From UBA8516 sp964434855 (GTDB lineage Archaea > Thermoproteota > Nitrososphaeria > Nitrososphaerales > Nitrosopumilaceae): a DNA stretch of 64,000 nt. Below, in pieces: positions 8,312 through 15,989 of the stretch; the stretch's first letter is position 1; each line of letters begins with the position of its first letter. The translations under genes were made by a program, and so were the position numbers. Location of the stretch: positions 1 to 64,000 of the forward strand of contig CAYSWR010000001.1 of the NCBI GenBank assembly GCA_964434855.1. Reading direction: 5' to 3'. The notes under the pieces are model-generated. The model made no database searches. It worked only from the letters and a program-made list of their open reading frames with translations, and was not told the origin of the DNA.

Positions 8312-9175
8312 ATGAAAATTGCAAGATTGTTAGGAAAAGACATGGAAACATATGGTTTTGTTAATGGAGATAATATAATTACAAAAGAAGATATCACTCA
8401 TCAAACAGGTATTCCGATACCTCAACACATCAAAGATTTTCTTTTTGATGGTTGGTATGACGAGATAAAACCAAAGATGTCAAATCTAAAATATACACAA
8501 AAGATTTCCGATTTTAGTGTCCTTGCACCAATTCCGAATCCCTCCAAAATAATTTGTCTTGTATTTAATTACAAAGATCATGCAAAAGAACAAAATTTGA
8601 TTCCTCCAGACGAGCCTTCCATAATAATAAAACCAAAAACTACTCTAAATGGAGCCACCTCAGACATAATTTGTCCTTCCTTTGTATCCAAGCTAGACTA
8701 TGAAATAGAGCTTGCATTGATCATTGGAAAAGATTGTAAAAACATAACAGAACAAGAAGCAAAAAATGTAATTTTTGGATATATGATTCTAAATGATACT
8801 TCGGCTAGGGATGTACAAGCTAAAGACAAACAATTTACACGTGCAAAGGGATTCGATACTTTTGCTCCTTGTGGTCCGTGGATTACAACTGCAGATGAGA
8901 TATCAGATCCTCAAAACCTAAAGATGTTAACTAAAGTAAATGGTATAGTTAGGCAGGATTCTTCAACATCTAACATGTTCTTAAAAATACCTACAGTAGT
9001 TTCCATGCTAAGTCAGGTAATGACTCTAGAAAAAGGAGACATAATTTCAACAGGAACTCCTGCAGGAGTCATGTTAAACAGGCCAGATGCAGTTTACCTG
9101 AAGAATGGTGACAGGATAGAAATGGAAATTGAAGGACTTGGGAAGCTAGAAAATACTGTGAAATTTGTAAATTAG
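8312..9175 (+). CDS. fumarylacetoacetate hydrolase family protein
   Basis: A 287-residue protein of the FAH superfamily, metal-dependent hydrolases, isomerases or decarboxylases acting on acylpyruvate-type substrates. The metal-binding DYEIELALIIGK (Glu-x-Glu), FGYMILNDTSARDVQ, KGFDTFAPCGPW and the C-terminal STGTPAGV are classical. The N-terminal domain resembles that of the 5-oxopent-3-ene-type members. Substrate is not predictable. It begins 6 bp after gltX and is probably in the same transcript. Confidence 0.85.
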   Translation: MKIARLLGKDMETYGFVNGDNIITKEDITHQTGIPIPQHIKDFLFDGWYDEIKPKMSNLKYTQKISDFSVLAPIPNPSKIICLVFNYKDHAKEQNLIPPDEPSIIIKPKTTLNGATSDIICPSFVSKLDYEIELALIIGKDCKNITEQEAKNVIFGYMILNDTSARDVQAKDKQFTRAKGFDTFAPCGPWITTADEISDPQNLKMLTKVNGIVRQDSSTSNMFLKIPTVVSMLSQVMTLEKGDIISTGTPAGVMLNRPDAVYLKNGDRIEMEIEGLGKLENTVKFVN

Positions 9176-9214
9176 TATCTAAAACTATTAAGGCAGGTAA
9201 ATCCAAAAGATTCC

Positions 9215-9523
9215 ATGGGAAAAATAATAGTTGGTAAAACCTCTGATATTCCAGTTGGTAAGATGCAAAAGGTTACTGCAGATGGAAAGGAGATTGTTGT
9301 GATGAACATAGACGGAAGCTATTTTGCTATGGATGACACTTGCACCCATGCAGGGGCAAGTCTTTCAGAGGGAAAGTTAGAAGGTTCTATTGTAACATGC
9401 GACTGGCATGGTTCAAAGTGGGATGGTAAGACAGGTAAGCTGCATGCATTTCCTGCAAAAATTAAGGATTTGAATACATACAAAATAGTAGTTGAGTCAG
9501 ACAACATATTTTTGGAACTCTAA
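9215..9523 (+). CDS. Rieske-type [2Fe-2S] ferredoxin
   Basis: A 102-residue soluble Rieske ferredoxin. The cluster ligands are visible as C-x-H in CTHAG (about residues 47-49) and C-x2-H in CDWHG (about residues 66-69). There is no signal peptide or transmembrane segment, so it is a cytoplasmic electron carrier, possibly for an oxygenase or nitrite-reductase-like partner. The partner is not evident from the neighbours. Confidence 0.9.
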   Translation: MGKIIVGKTSDIPVGKMQKVTADGKEIVVMNIDGSYFAMDDTCTHAGASLSEGKLEGSIVTCDWHGSKWDGKTGKLHAFPAKIKDLNTYKIVVESDNIFLEL

Positions 9524-9530
9524 GTGCAAA

Positions 9531-9539
9531 CTTTATAAA
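9531..9539 (+). promoter_or_regulatory. TATA box for the UPF0147 gene
   Basis: CTTTATAAA lies about 36 bp before the ATG at 9571, predicting a transcript that begins around 9560 with a very short leader. A preceding ATG at 9563 is out of frame. Confidence 0.5.
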
Positions 9540-9570
9540 ATCAACACAATTAGGTAGCTTTGATGGTACA

Positions 9571-9843
9571 ATGGTGGACAATAAATCTCAGAACACAGAA
9601 ACTCTCAATCAGGCCATTACCACACTTGAAGAAATAGCTTCAAACCCTTCTACTCCAAAGAATATTAAAAAAAGTATAGCTGATTTGGCATTAGAACTTA
9701 AAAAACAGGAATATTCTGTTTCAATGCGTGCTGCAAATGCCATAAGCTTGTTAGATGATATAACACAGGACCCAAACATGCCATCATATGTAAGAGTGAC
9801 ATTATGGCAAGCAGTATCCACGCTTGAAAGAATAAGGGAATAA
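9571..9843 (+). CDS. UPF0147 family protein
   Basis: A 90-residue, all-helical small protein that matches the archaeal UPF0147 family (ITTLEEIASNPSTPKNIKKS, then SVSMRAANAISLLDDI and MPSYVRVTLWQAVS). It has two related halves, each with a helix followed by an Asn-Pro or Asp-Pro turn, so it looks like an internal duplication. The function is unknown. It is preceded by its own TATA box. Confidence 0.85.
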   Translation: MVDNKSQNTETLNQAITTLEEIASNPSTPKNIKKSIADLALELKKQEYSVSMRAANAISLLDDITQDPNMPSYVRVTLWQAVSTLERIRE

Positions 9844-9868
9844 ATTTAGAATCGCTGTTTTTCCAATC

Positions 9869-10636
9869 ATGAAGATAGAGGAATATCTTGCATCACTTCC
9901 ACAGTCTATTCTTTCAGGACAAGAAGTGCAGCTTCCAGATAATGCTTTCAGAGAAATATTTCGATTTGCAGAACTTGGCAAGAATGACATATTTTATCAT
10001 CTTGGATGTGGAAATGGGAAGGGAGTTTCCATAGCTCTGGAAGAATTTGGGGTGAAAAATGCGGTTGGAATAGATATTGATGGAAAAAAAATCAGTTTAG
10101 CAAAAAAACTTCTAAAAGAAAAAAATTTTTCAAACTACACATTACAATGTCATGACATAAGACAAGCAGACTTTAGTGATGCTACAGTTATTTTATTTTG
10201 GTTTGTAGATCAACAAATAATCGATGCTATGATGGACAAGTTTTCATTGTTGAAAAGCGGCTGTAAAATAATAACAATTTGGGGCCCATTGCCAGGATGT
10301 CTTCCTGATAAAGTGGAGTTCCCCTATATTCTAAATACGGTTCCTTTTAAAAAAGCAAATGACCTAAAAGAACAACTTCTTGCAGTATTTGGCACTGATT
10401 GTGTAGATTTTGTAACTGCTTGGGAATTTGCAGAAAGATACACCAAAGCAATTGGGTCGCCAAATGCTGGCAACGATCGATTTCTTACCATACTACAATC
10501 TGTTGTAATATGGATAAACGCAAAAAATCTAGGAGTTGCTTGCGGTGATGAAATTCCTCAGCCAATAAAGACGTACATTAGCATCCTTAGGACATTTTTC
10601 AATATAGATGTAGAATATCTTTTGAATAAACAATAG
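9869..10636 (+). CDS. class I SAM-dependent methyltransferase, target unknown
   Basis: A 255-residue protein with the SAM-binding motif I YHLGCGNGKG (about residues 44-53), an acidic end of strand 2 in AVGIDIDGKK and motif IV-like ILFWFVDQQ. Topology and motifs resemble the archaeal KMT/DOT1-like small methyltransferases, but the second half (residues 150-255) has no family I recognise. The target cannot be inferred. It sits alone between two small genes on the same strand. Confidence 0.75.
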   Translation: MKIEEYLASLPQSILSGQEVQLPDNAFREIFRFAELGKNDIFYHLGCGNGKGVSIALEEFGVKNAVGIDIDGKKISLAKKLLKEKNFSNYTLQCHDIRQADFSDATVILFWFVDQQIIDAMMDKFSLLKSGCKIITIWGPLPGCLPDKVEFPYILNTVPFKKANDLKEQLLAVFGTDCVDFVTAWEFAERYTKAIGSPNAGNDRFLTILQSVVIWINAKNLGVACGDEIPQPIKTYISILRTFFNIDVEYLLNKQ

Positions 10637-10687
10637 ATGGATCTATGATTAGTCATATTTTTATCTAGAAAAATAGTAAAGCATCCT

Positions 10688-11038
10688 ATGTGGGGTGAAA
10701 GAATAAACATCAATGTATCTGCCATAGATTATGAGAATACAAGCCGAGAAATTATCTCTATCTTGAGAAATCTAGAACAGATGGTACATGGAGAAAATGA
10801 TTTTATTGTCACAGATTCTGAATTAGCATTCGGTTGGCACTTTTATGTTGTGTGTGTTAACAAGGCCCTTGTGCAAAAGTTGTCAGAACAGATGGGACCT
10901 AGTTTTGATGAAATTAAAGGAAAAGGATTAGAGAAGAAATTTCTTACTTGGCTCACAGATAAGCTATCCCAGAGACAGTTGAAGGTTAAGCTTGCTATCA
11001 AAGAAGAGATGGAATCAAGTAAGTACGGCATATTTTAA
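10688..11038 (+). CDS. conserved hypothetical protein (116 aa)
   Basis: I do not recognise a named family. The protein is mixed alpha/beta, with a predicted amphipathic N-terminal helix (NTSREIISILRNLEQMVH), an aromatic strand FGWHFYVVCV, and a charged C-terminal helix. There is no signal peptide or membrane segment. Coding bias and a clean start make it a real gene. It ends 8 bp before the 3' end of tRNA-His on the opposite strand. Confidence 0.7.
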   Translation: MWGERININVSAIDYENTSREIISILRNLEQMVHGENDFIVTDSELAFGWHFYVVCVNKALVQKLSEQMGPSFDEIKGKGLEKKFLTWLTDKLSQRQLKVKLAIKEEMESSKYGIF

Positions 11039-11046
11039 AATAAAAA

Positions 11047-11119
11047 GGCCCTTGAGGGGAATCGAACCCCTGTCCGGGGATCCACAGTCCCCTATACTGG
11101 CCACTGTACTACAAGGGCC
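11047..11119 (-). tRNA. tRNA-His (anticodon GTG)
   Basis: Minus-strand cloverleaf with acceptor GCCCTTG/CAAGGGC and the encoded extra G-1 opposite C73, the identity pair of tRNA-His. The anticodon loop CTGTGGA, closed by GGGGA/TCCCC, gives GTG. The T-arm loop is TTCGATT. No CCA is encoded. Confidence 0.95.
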
Positions 11120-11223
11120 ACCAAGGACGGATCCTCTCATGTCCAGTATTAATCTTAACTAATGGATTGTATTGAATGAGAACCAGACTCTAAGTTTATT
11201 ATTTACTAAAAAATATTCCAAGT

Positions 11224-11313
11224 ATGAAAAGTGGAATACTGTGGTTTCTTGCAATGGGAATAACTGCAGCTCTTGCCTATTATGGTTCAACATATCTTCT
11301 TCCTTGGTATTAA
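11224..11313 (+). CDS. possible small membrane protein (29 aa)
   Basis: A short open frame from ATG to TAA in the gap between tRNA-His and the CorA-like gene. It encodes a hydrophobic single-span peptide (MKSGILWFLAMGITAALAYY, then about nine more residues ending PWY). It resembles tiny respiratory-complex subunits in size and character but no family is recognised. An AT-rich stretch with TATA-like TTATTATTTA lies 20-30 bp upstream. It could be chance. Confidence 0.4.
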   Translation: MKSGILWFLAMGITAALAYYGSTYLLPWY

Positions 11314-11332
11314 ATTCAAAAATTTTAATAAA

Positions 11333-12382
11333 TTAGTTGTAACGTAGTTTCTTCTTTATGCTTCGCAGTTTACGCATTCCAAACGATTTGACTTTCCATC
11401 TTTTTGTGTATCTATATGTGACAAAGGCAGAGATTACAGTGGATAGAGCTAGAGCAGGAAGCATCCAATAGAAATTTTTATCACTACTTGGAAATAGACT
11501 AAAAATAGTTGCTAGTGTGTTTGGTACAAGAACTGCTGTTCCAGCTACTGTAAGCCAGACTATTAGAGTTGCAAGTTTGTTGGAAACTTCAGCTTGAATT
11601 ACGTTTATTCCTGTAGCAACTACCTGCATGACGTTTTCTGACATTTGGATCTGTCTGTCTAGTCTACCAAGAAGGACTTCAAATTTGCCAAGGATTATTT
11701 CATCGTCAGAAATCATTTCAGCATCTCCATACTTTAGGTTCTGAACCGTATCATATGTAGCCCACACTGCGTTAAGAAATGTAAGAAGTGAAGTCTTCAT
11801 ATCAGAAAGTTCAAGGGACAGATCCTTTTGGATCTGTCTTGCACCTGCAAGATCAAGTTCTAGTTGTTCTGCTCTTTCTATGATTAAACGCAGAATTGAA
11901 AAGTTTGTTTCACTAAGCTCATCTATTATTCTTGCTACAAGTATTGTTTGTCTGTCTGCCCAGCTTTCAGGTTCTTTTGGCAGTTTACGTAGTAATGTAT
12001 TGGAATAATTGTACAGTCGTGTTATTTTTCCTCCATAATCATCGTGTATAGTAACTACAAGGTCTTTTTTGATAAATATCAAAAGAGGTGATGTTTGTGT
12101 CTTGTTTGCACCTGTAATTACAAAGGGAAGCATCAAGCCAAGTGTATCTTCACTGTCTTCATAATGTGATACATATCCTGACAATAGAGTTGACGCATCC
12201 ATGTTGATGCCAAGACTTGCTAGGATCTTTGGAGTTTCTTCAACGATATTATCAACAACACACTCTATCCAGGTAAGGTGTCCTAGGGATATGGTTCTGG
12301 CTGCTTCTTCTAGCTGTACGCTTGGTTTTTTAAATGGAGTTCCTTCCGTTTCTAACCCGGCAACGCTTACTGCTTTAATCAT
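11333..12382 (-). CDS. CorA-like divalent cation transporter, atypical signature
   Basis: A CorA/2-TM-GxN superfamily membrane protein of 349 residues. It has a long soluble N-terminal domain with a coiled-coil helix (residues 165-270) and two C-terminal membrane spans (about 280-305 and 315-340) ending in a basic tail. The usual Gly-Met-Asn after the first span is absent; the segment reads LVPNTLATIFSLF, a variant seen in some archaeal homologues. I chose the ATG at 12382 because a TATA box lies about 25 bp upstream, making the mRNA leaderless; a farther start at 12427 would fall upstream of the TATA box. Confidence 0.82.
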   Translation of the reverse strand: MIKAVSVAGLETEGTPFKKPSVQLEEAARTISLGHLTWIECVVDNIVEETPKILASLGINMDASTLLSGYVSHYEDSEDTLGLMLPFVITGANKTQTSPLLIFIKKDLVVTIHDDYGGKITRLYNYSNTLLRKLPKEPESWADRQTILVARIIDELSETNFSILRLIIERAEQLELDLAGARQIQKDLSLELSDMKTSLLTFLNAVWATYDTVQNLKYGDAEMISDDEIILGKFEVLLGRLDRQIQMSENVMQVVATGINVIQAEVSNKLATLIVWLTVAGTAVLVPNTLATIFSLFPSSDKNFYWMLPALALSTVISAFVTYRYTKRWKVKSFGMRKLRSIKKKLRYN

Positions 12383-12401
12383 AAATAAAAACGAGTTTTC
12401 A

Positions 12402-12410
12402 CTTATATAC
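12402..12410 (-). promoter_or_regulatory. TATA box for the CorA-like gene
   Basis: On the minus strand the element reads GTATATAAG and is centred about 25 bp before the ATG at 12382, predicting a leaderless transcript. It decides the start codon of this gene. Confidence 0.55.
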
Positions 12411-12485
12411 ACGTATTTATGAATCAAATATCACACTTTTTGTAAATTCATGTAGATTTAATTAAAACTGTATCAGAGTAATCTT

Positions 12486-13514
12486 ATGAGTTGTTCTGGC
12501 GAGACAGTCGAGTCTGATAACGAAATATTACAAATAAAACCAATGATATTATCCCAACTAAAAAAAGCAAAGTACGGAGTTTCCGATCACGCTACAGTAG
12601 AGTTGTGCCACTGGACAAAAAAATCGTTCAAAAATGAAGGTGACTGTTACAAGATGAAGTTTTATGGAATTACAACTCACAGGTGCATGGAGTTTTCTCC
12701 AGCTGGAATGTATTGCGAAAATAGATGCATTTACTGTTGGAGACCAATGGAGTTTTACAGTTCAATGGAGATGCCAGAAGACAAGGTGGCAGAACCAGAG
12801 GTAATTGTTGCAAATCTTATGGAAGAAAGAAGAAAACTCATCATGGGACATTACGGAGATCCAAAACAAGATAAGAAAAAGTTAGACGAATCATTGCTGC
12901 CTAGTCATTATGCTATCTCACTTTCTGGAGAACCAACCATGTATCCAAAACTTCCACAGCTCATAAAATATCTAAAGACCATTCCTGAAACAAAATCAAT
13001 CTTTCTTGTTACAAATGGTCAAGAGCCTGCCATGTTACAAAGATTGCAAGATGAAGATGCACTTCCTACTCAGCTATATCTTTCTACCAATGCTCCAAAT
13101 GAAGAAATCTTTCAGAAAGTTAACAAACCAAAATACAAGGATTCTTGGGAAAGATGGAATGCTAGTCTAAAGATGATTTCAAAGATGGATACGCGAACTG
13201 TGCTCAGAGTTACTTTGATAAAAGATTACAATTCTAACAATGAATTAATTCCAAAATATGCAGAGATGTTCAAGCAAGCAAATCCACATTTTGTCGAATT
13301 AAAGTCATACATGCACGTAGGAAGATCTACAAATAGACTAGAATATTCAAACAGCCTGGAGATGGATGAAGTGAGACACTTTGCATCTGAGCTTGCAAAT
13401 AAAAGTGAAGTTTTTTCGGTCATGGATGAAAGTGTCATGTCAAGGATAGTAGTGTTGCAGAATCAGAAACGATTCATCGATCGTTGGATTCCGACCTATG
13501 CAAATACCAATTAG
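12486..13514 (+). CDS. taw1: 4-demethylwyosine synthase (radical SAM)
   Basis: Taw1/TYW1 uses pyruvate and radical SAM chemistry to build the tricyclic wyosine core on N1-methylguanosine 37 of tRNA-Phe. The protein has 342 residues. The radical SAM cysteines are in CENRCIYCW (about residues 80-87), followed by LSGEPTMYPKL and the NAPNEEIFQKVNKP segment typical of the family. Extra N-terminal cysteines could bind the second cluster. Its last 41 bases overlap the end of the convergent ham1 gene. Confidence 0.93.
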   Translation: MSCSGETVESDNEILQIKPMILSQLKKAKYGVSDHATVELCHWTKKSFKNEGDCYKMKFYGITTHRCMEFSPAGMYCENRCIYCWRPMEFYSSMEMPEDKVAEPEVIVANLMEERRKLIMGHYGDPKQDKKKLDESLLPSHYAISLSGEPTMYPKLPQLIKYLKTIPETKSIFLVTNGQEPAMLQRLQDEDALPTQLYLSTNAPNEEIFQKVNKPKYKDSWERWNASLKMISKMDTRTVLRVTLIKDYNSNNELIPKYAEMFKQANPHFVELKSYMHVGRSTNRLEYSNSLEMDEVRHFASELANKSEVFSVMDESVMSRIVVLQNQKRFIDRWIPTYANTN

Positions 13515-14043
13515 CAAATTTTTTTATTGCAAGATATCTGTGAGAGATGAGATTTTTTTCTTCTAGCTGAGCATATGTTTTAGTTTGACCTTCAGGAATA
13601 AAGATTGGATCATATCCCCATTTTTTACCAGTCGGTTTTTGTGAAATTTTTCCATTCACCTCAGCTTTAAACAGTTGTACATCATCTTTTTTTTCACAGT
13701 ATGCTATGACTGATTGAAATGCTGCAGTTCGTTTTGATTTTATTAGTTTAAGAATTCCTTCATTTCCAATTGTTTTAAATGCAAATGAAGAATATGGCCC
13801 AGGAAAACCATTTAGTGAGTTTATGAAAAGACCATCATCTTCTATCATAACTCGTTTGGAACATCTTGAAAAAGCATCCAAAGCTTTGTGAAAAGCCACT
13901 TCTTCAAGTGTATCTGCTTGTATTTCCTGTAAACTACATTTGAAAAACTTTAGTGAAATTCCAAATTTTGCTAAGATGCCTTTGGCTTCCTCATACTTGT
14001 TTTTGTTTGATGATGCAAATAATATACTAGACAACGTTGGCAT
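13474..14043 (-). CDS. XTP/dITP diphosphatase (Ham1/RdgB family)
   Basis: House-cleaning nucleotide pyrophosphatase hydrolysing ITP, dITP and XTP to monophosphates. Motifs SSNKNKYEEA near the N-terminus, EDDGLFINSLNGFPGPYSSF (catalytic Asp and substrate loop) and GYDPIFIPEG are classical in a 189-residue protein. The start overlaps the end of bud32 by 17 bases, so these two are co-translated. The C-terminus overlaps taw1 on the other strand. Confidence 0.93.
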   Translation of the reverse strand: MPTLSSILFASSNKNKYEEAKGILAKFGISLKFFKCSLQEIQADTLEEVAFHKALDAFSRCSKRVMIEDDGLFINSLNGFPGPYSSFAFKTIGNEGILKLIKSKRTAAFQSVIAYCEKKDDVQLFKAEVNGKISQKPTGKKWGYDPIFIPEGQTKTYAQLEEKNLISHRYLAIKKFANWYLHRSESNDR

Positions 14044-14647
14044 ATCTACCCCTGCTTTCGATAACTGATACTTGAGACAAAACGCGATTATGCCTTGAAG
14101 AACCTACTATTTTTTTATAGCCTTTTAAAAATTCAGTCCACGCTTTTTCCATTATATTTGCATGTGCACTATTTAGTATCTCTTTGTAAAGTCTTAGATC
14201 TATTGCATGATCCTCTATTTTGTCTGTTCTTTGTGCAAGTCCAAAATCAATTACAAACACTGTATCTTTCATAGAAAGGAAGTTGGATGTAGTAAGATCT
14301 CCATGCATAATACCATTTTTGTGTAATTTGCCTACAATTTTACCAATCTCTTGACAAGCTTTTATCACTTTTTGATTTGAAAGATCACGCACTAGCTTTC
14401 CTTTCATATGTTGCATGTATATCCTACACATTTTTGTGTCGACATAGTATACAAGAGGTGAACAAACTCCAAATGATTTTACAGCGGATATGATACTCGA
14501 TTCACGTATGGTTCTCTGTTCTCTTATTCTTCTATCAAGTATTGGATTTCGATAATCTTTTTTTTCTCTTATTTTTAGTATAGATTTATTTTCATTCCAT
14601 AAAGTAAGATAAATGTCAGCTTCCGCGCCTTTTTTTATTAATTTCAT
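14027..14647 (-). CDS. bud32: KEOPS complex kinase/ATPase Bud32
   Basis: Small RIO/piD261-type kinase of the KEOPS complex that makes threonylcarbamoyl-adenosine (t6A) at tRNA position 37; it acts as an ATPase with Kae1. The 206-residue minimal kinase shows the start MKLIKKGAEADIYL, the catalytic loop MHGDLTTSNF and the metal-binding IDFGLAQR. In many archaea it is fused to kae1; here it is a separate gene, with kae1 about 0.36 kb upstream on the same strand and a short plus-strand gene in between. Confidence 0.93.
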   Translation of the reverse strand: MKLIKKGAEADIYLTLWNENKSILKIREKKDYRNPILDRRIREQRTIRESSIISAVKSFGVCSPLVYYVDTKMCRIYMQHMKGKLVRDLSNQKVIKACQEIGKIVGKLHKNGIMHGDLTTSNFLSMKDTVFVIDFGLAQRTDKIEDHAIDLRLYKEILNSAHANIMEKAWTEFLKGYKKIVGSSRHNRVLSQVSVIESRGRYANVV

Positions 14648-14684
14648 TAGAGTTATAACTTGTAGCTAGAGATTAAAACGTATT

Positions 14685-15011
14685 ATGGATAACTCAGAAG
14701 AAAAGATAATTCAAGAAGATTGTTCTGAAGATTCTGCCGGTAGTGGGATTCTCACACTAACAAACATGAGAATTGCCTTTGATAAAACAAAGGGAAGAAT
14801 AGCAGATTTTTCAAAAAAGTTTGGTGATACAGTTATTGACGTGCCGTTAAACCAAATTGTAGAAGTTGGAAAGGAAGGTTGGCTTGTAAAGAAAGTCTGG
14901 ATTAAAGTTAAAACAACAGAGGGACAAAAAACCTACAAGTTTGGAGTGTATAACACTAACAAATGGCTCAAAACATTACAGGAAACAATAGCACAAAATA
15001 AGAGTCAATAA
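14685..15011 (+). CDS. PH/GRAM-like small protein
   Basis: A 108-residue protein with an acidic N-terminus followed by a beta-rich domain: GILTLTNMRIAFDKTKG, VIDVPLNQIVEVGKEG, KVWIKVKTTEGQKTYKFGVYN and a closing helix WLKTLQETI. This order fits a small pleckstrin-homology/GRAM-like fold. The role is unknown. It sits on the plus strand between bud32 and kae1 and its 3' end overlaps the kae1 end by 7 bp. Confidence 0.65.
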   Translation: MDNSEEKIIQEDCSEDSAGSGILTLTNMRIAFDKTKGRIADFSKKFGDTVIDVPLNQIVEVGKEGWLVKKVWIKVKTTEGQKTYKFGVYNTNKWLKTLQETIAQNKSQ

Positions 15012-15988
15012 GGCACTACAACTGTATCAAGTCGCCATGATTGTCTCACAAATGTATCTTCTAGATTGACTCCAAATTTGTAAGAAGATTCCAGTAGTCC
15101 TGTCCAAGCAATTTGTGAACCGCAGTCACCTGCATATTCTTTAGGTGACACAAAAAACTTGCAATCTTGTCTTTTACATACACTCATTAGGATTTCTGAA
15201 AGTCTTTTGTTTGCAGCAACCCCACCTACTATTAGAAGTTCTTTTTTTCTAGTAAACGATAGTGCACGCTCTGTAGCTTCGCCAATCATTGCAAATGCAG
15301 TCTCTTGTAATGAAAAGCAAGCATCCTCAAGATTCTTTGGAATCATATGTTTTGTTGCAGAAAGTAAACCAGAAAATGATACATCATTTCCTTTTACAAC
15401 ATATGGAAGTGAGATGTAGTTATTTGACTTTGATGCAAGTTCCTCAATTTTCCCACCACAGGGGGATGCAAACCCCGCATGTCTACCAAGTTGATCTAAT
15501 AACTGACCAAGTGTTATGTCTAAAGTTTCTCCAAACACTCTCCATTTTTTTGATAAAAATGCCAGGATCATTGTATGACCTCCAGAAACTAGCAGCACCA
15601 GTGGATCTTTTGCTCCAGTCAACATCTTTCCAAGTTCTATGTGACCTATTGCGTGATTTACTGGATAGATTGGAATGTTGTAAAATGATGCAAGAGATCT
15701 TGCAACCACCGCCCCTATTCTCAAGCATGGTCCAAGACCCGGACCAGCAGCATATGATATAATATCAAGATCAGTAATTTTGACACCTGCTTTTTGTAAA
15801 CACTCTGAGAGCACCATAGGAGAATTTTCTGCATGGTGTCTCGATGCTTCTCTTGGATGAATTCCCTCACCGTCAGGAGGTCGATAGATCTTTCTTACAT
15901 CAGAGAGAATTTTTCCATCTTTACCAGTTTTTTTCAATATGGCACATGAGAATGTATGAGCCGTACTTTCTATTCCAAGTGCTATCAT
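15005..15988 (-). CDS. kae1: tRNA N6-adenosine threonylcarbamoyltransferase Kae1
   Basis: Catalytic subunit of KEOPS, transferring threonylcarbamoyl from TC-AMP to A37 of ANN-decoding tRNAs. The ASKHA-fold protein of 327 residues starts MIALGIESTAHTFS and carries the metal-binding HAIGH motif (about residues 107-111), SGGHTM and the C-terminal DCGSQIAWTG. The bud32 kinase lies nearby on the same strand. The upstream ychF-type GTPase ends 1 bp before it, so both may share a transcript. Confidence 0.96.
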   Translation of the reverse strand: MIALGIESTAHTFSCAILKKTGKDGKILSDVRKIYRPPDGEGIHPREASRHHAENSPMVLSECLQKAGVKITDLDIISYAAGPGLGPCLRIGAVVARSLASFYNIPIYPVNHAIGHIELGKMLTGAKDPLVLLVSGGHTMILAFLSKKWRVFGETLDITLGQLLDQLGRHAGFASPCGGKIEELASKSNNYISLPYVVKGNDVSFSGLLSATKHMIPKNLEDACFSLQETAFAMIGEATERALSFTRKKELLIVGGVAANKRLSEILMSVCKRQDCKFFVSPKEYAGDCGSQIAWTGLLESSYKFGVNLEDTFVRQSWRLDTVVVPY

Positions 15989-15989
15989 T

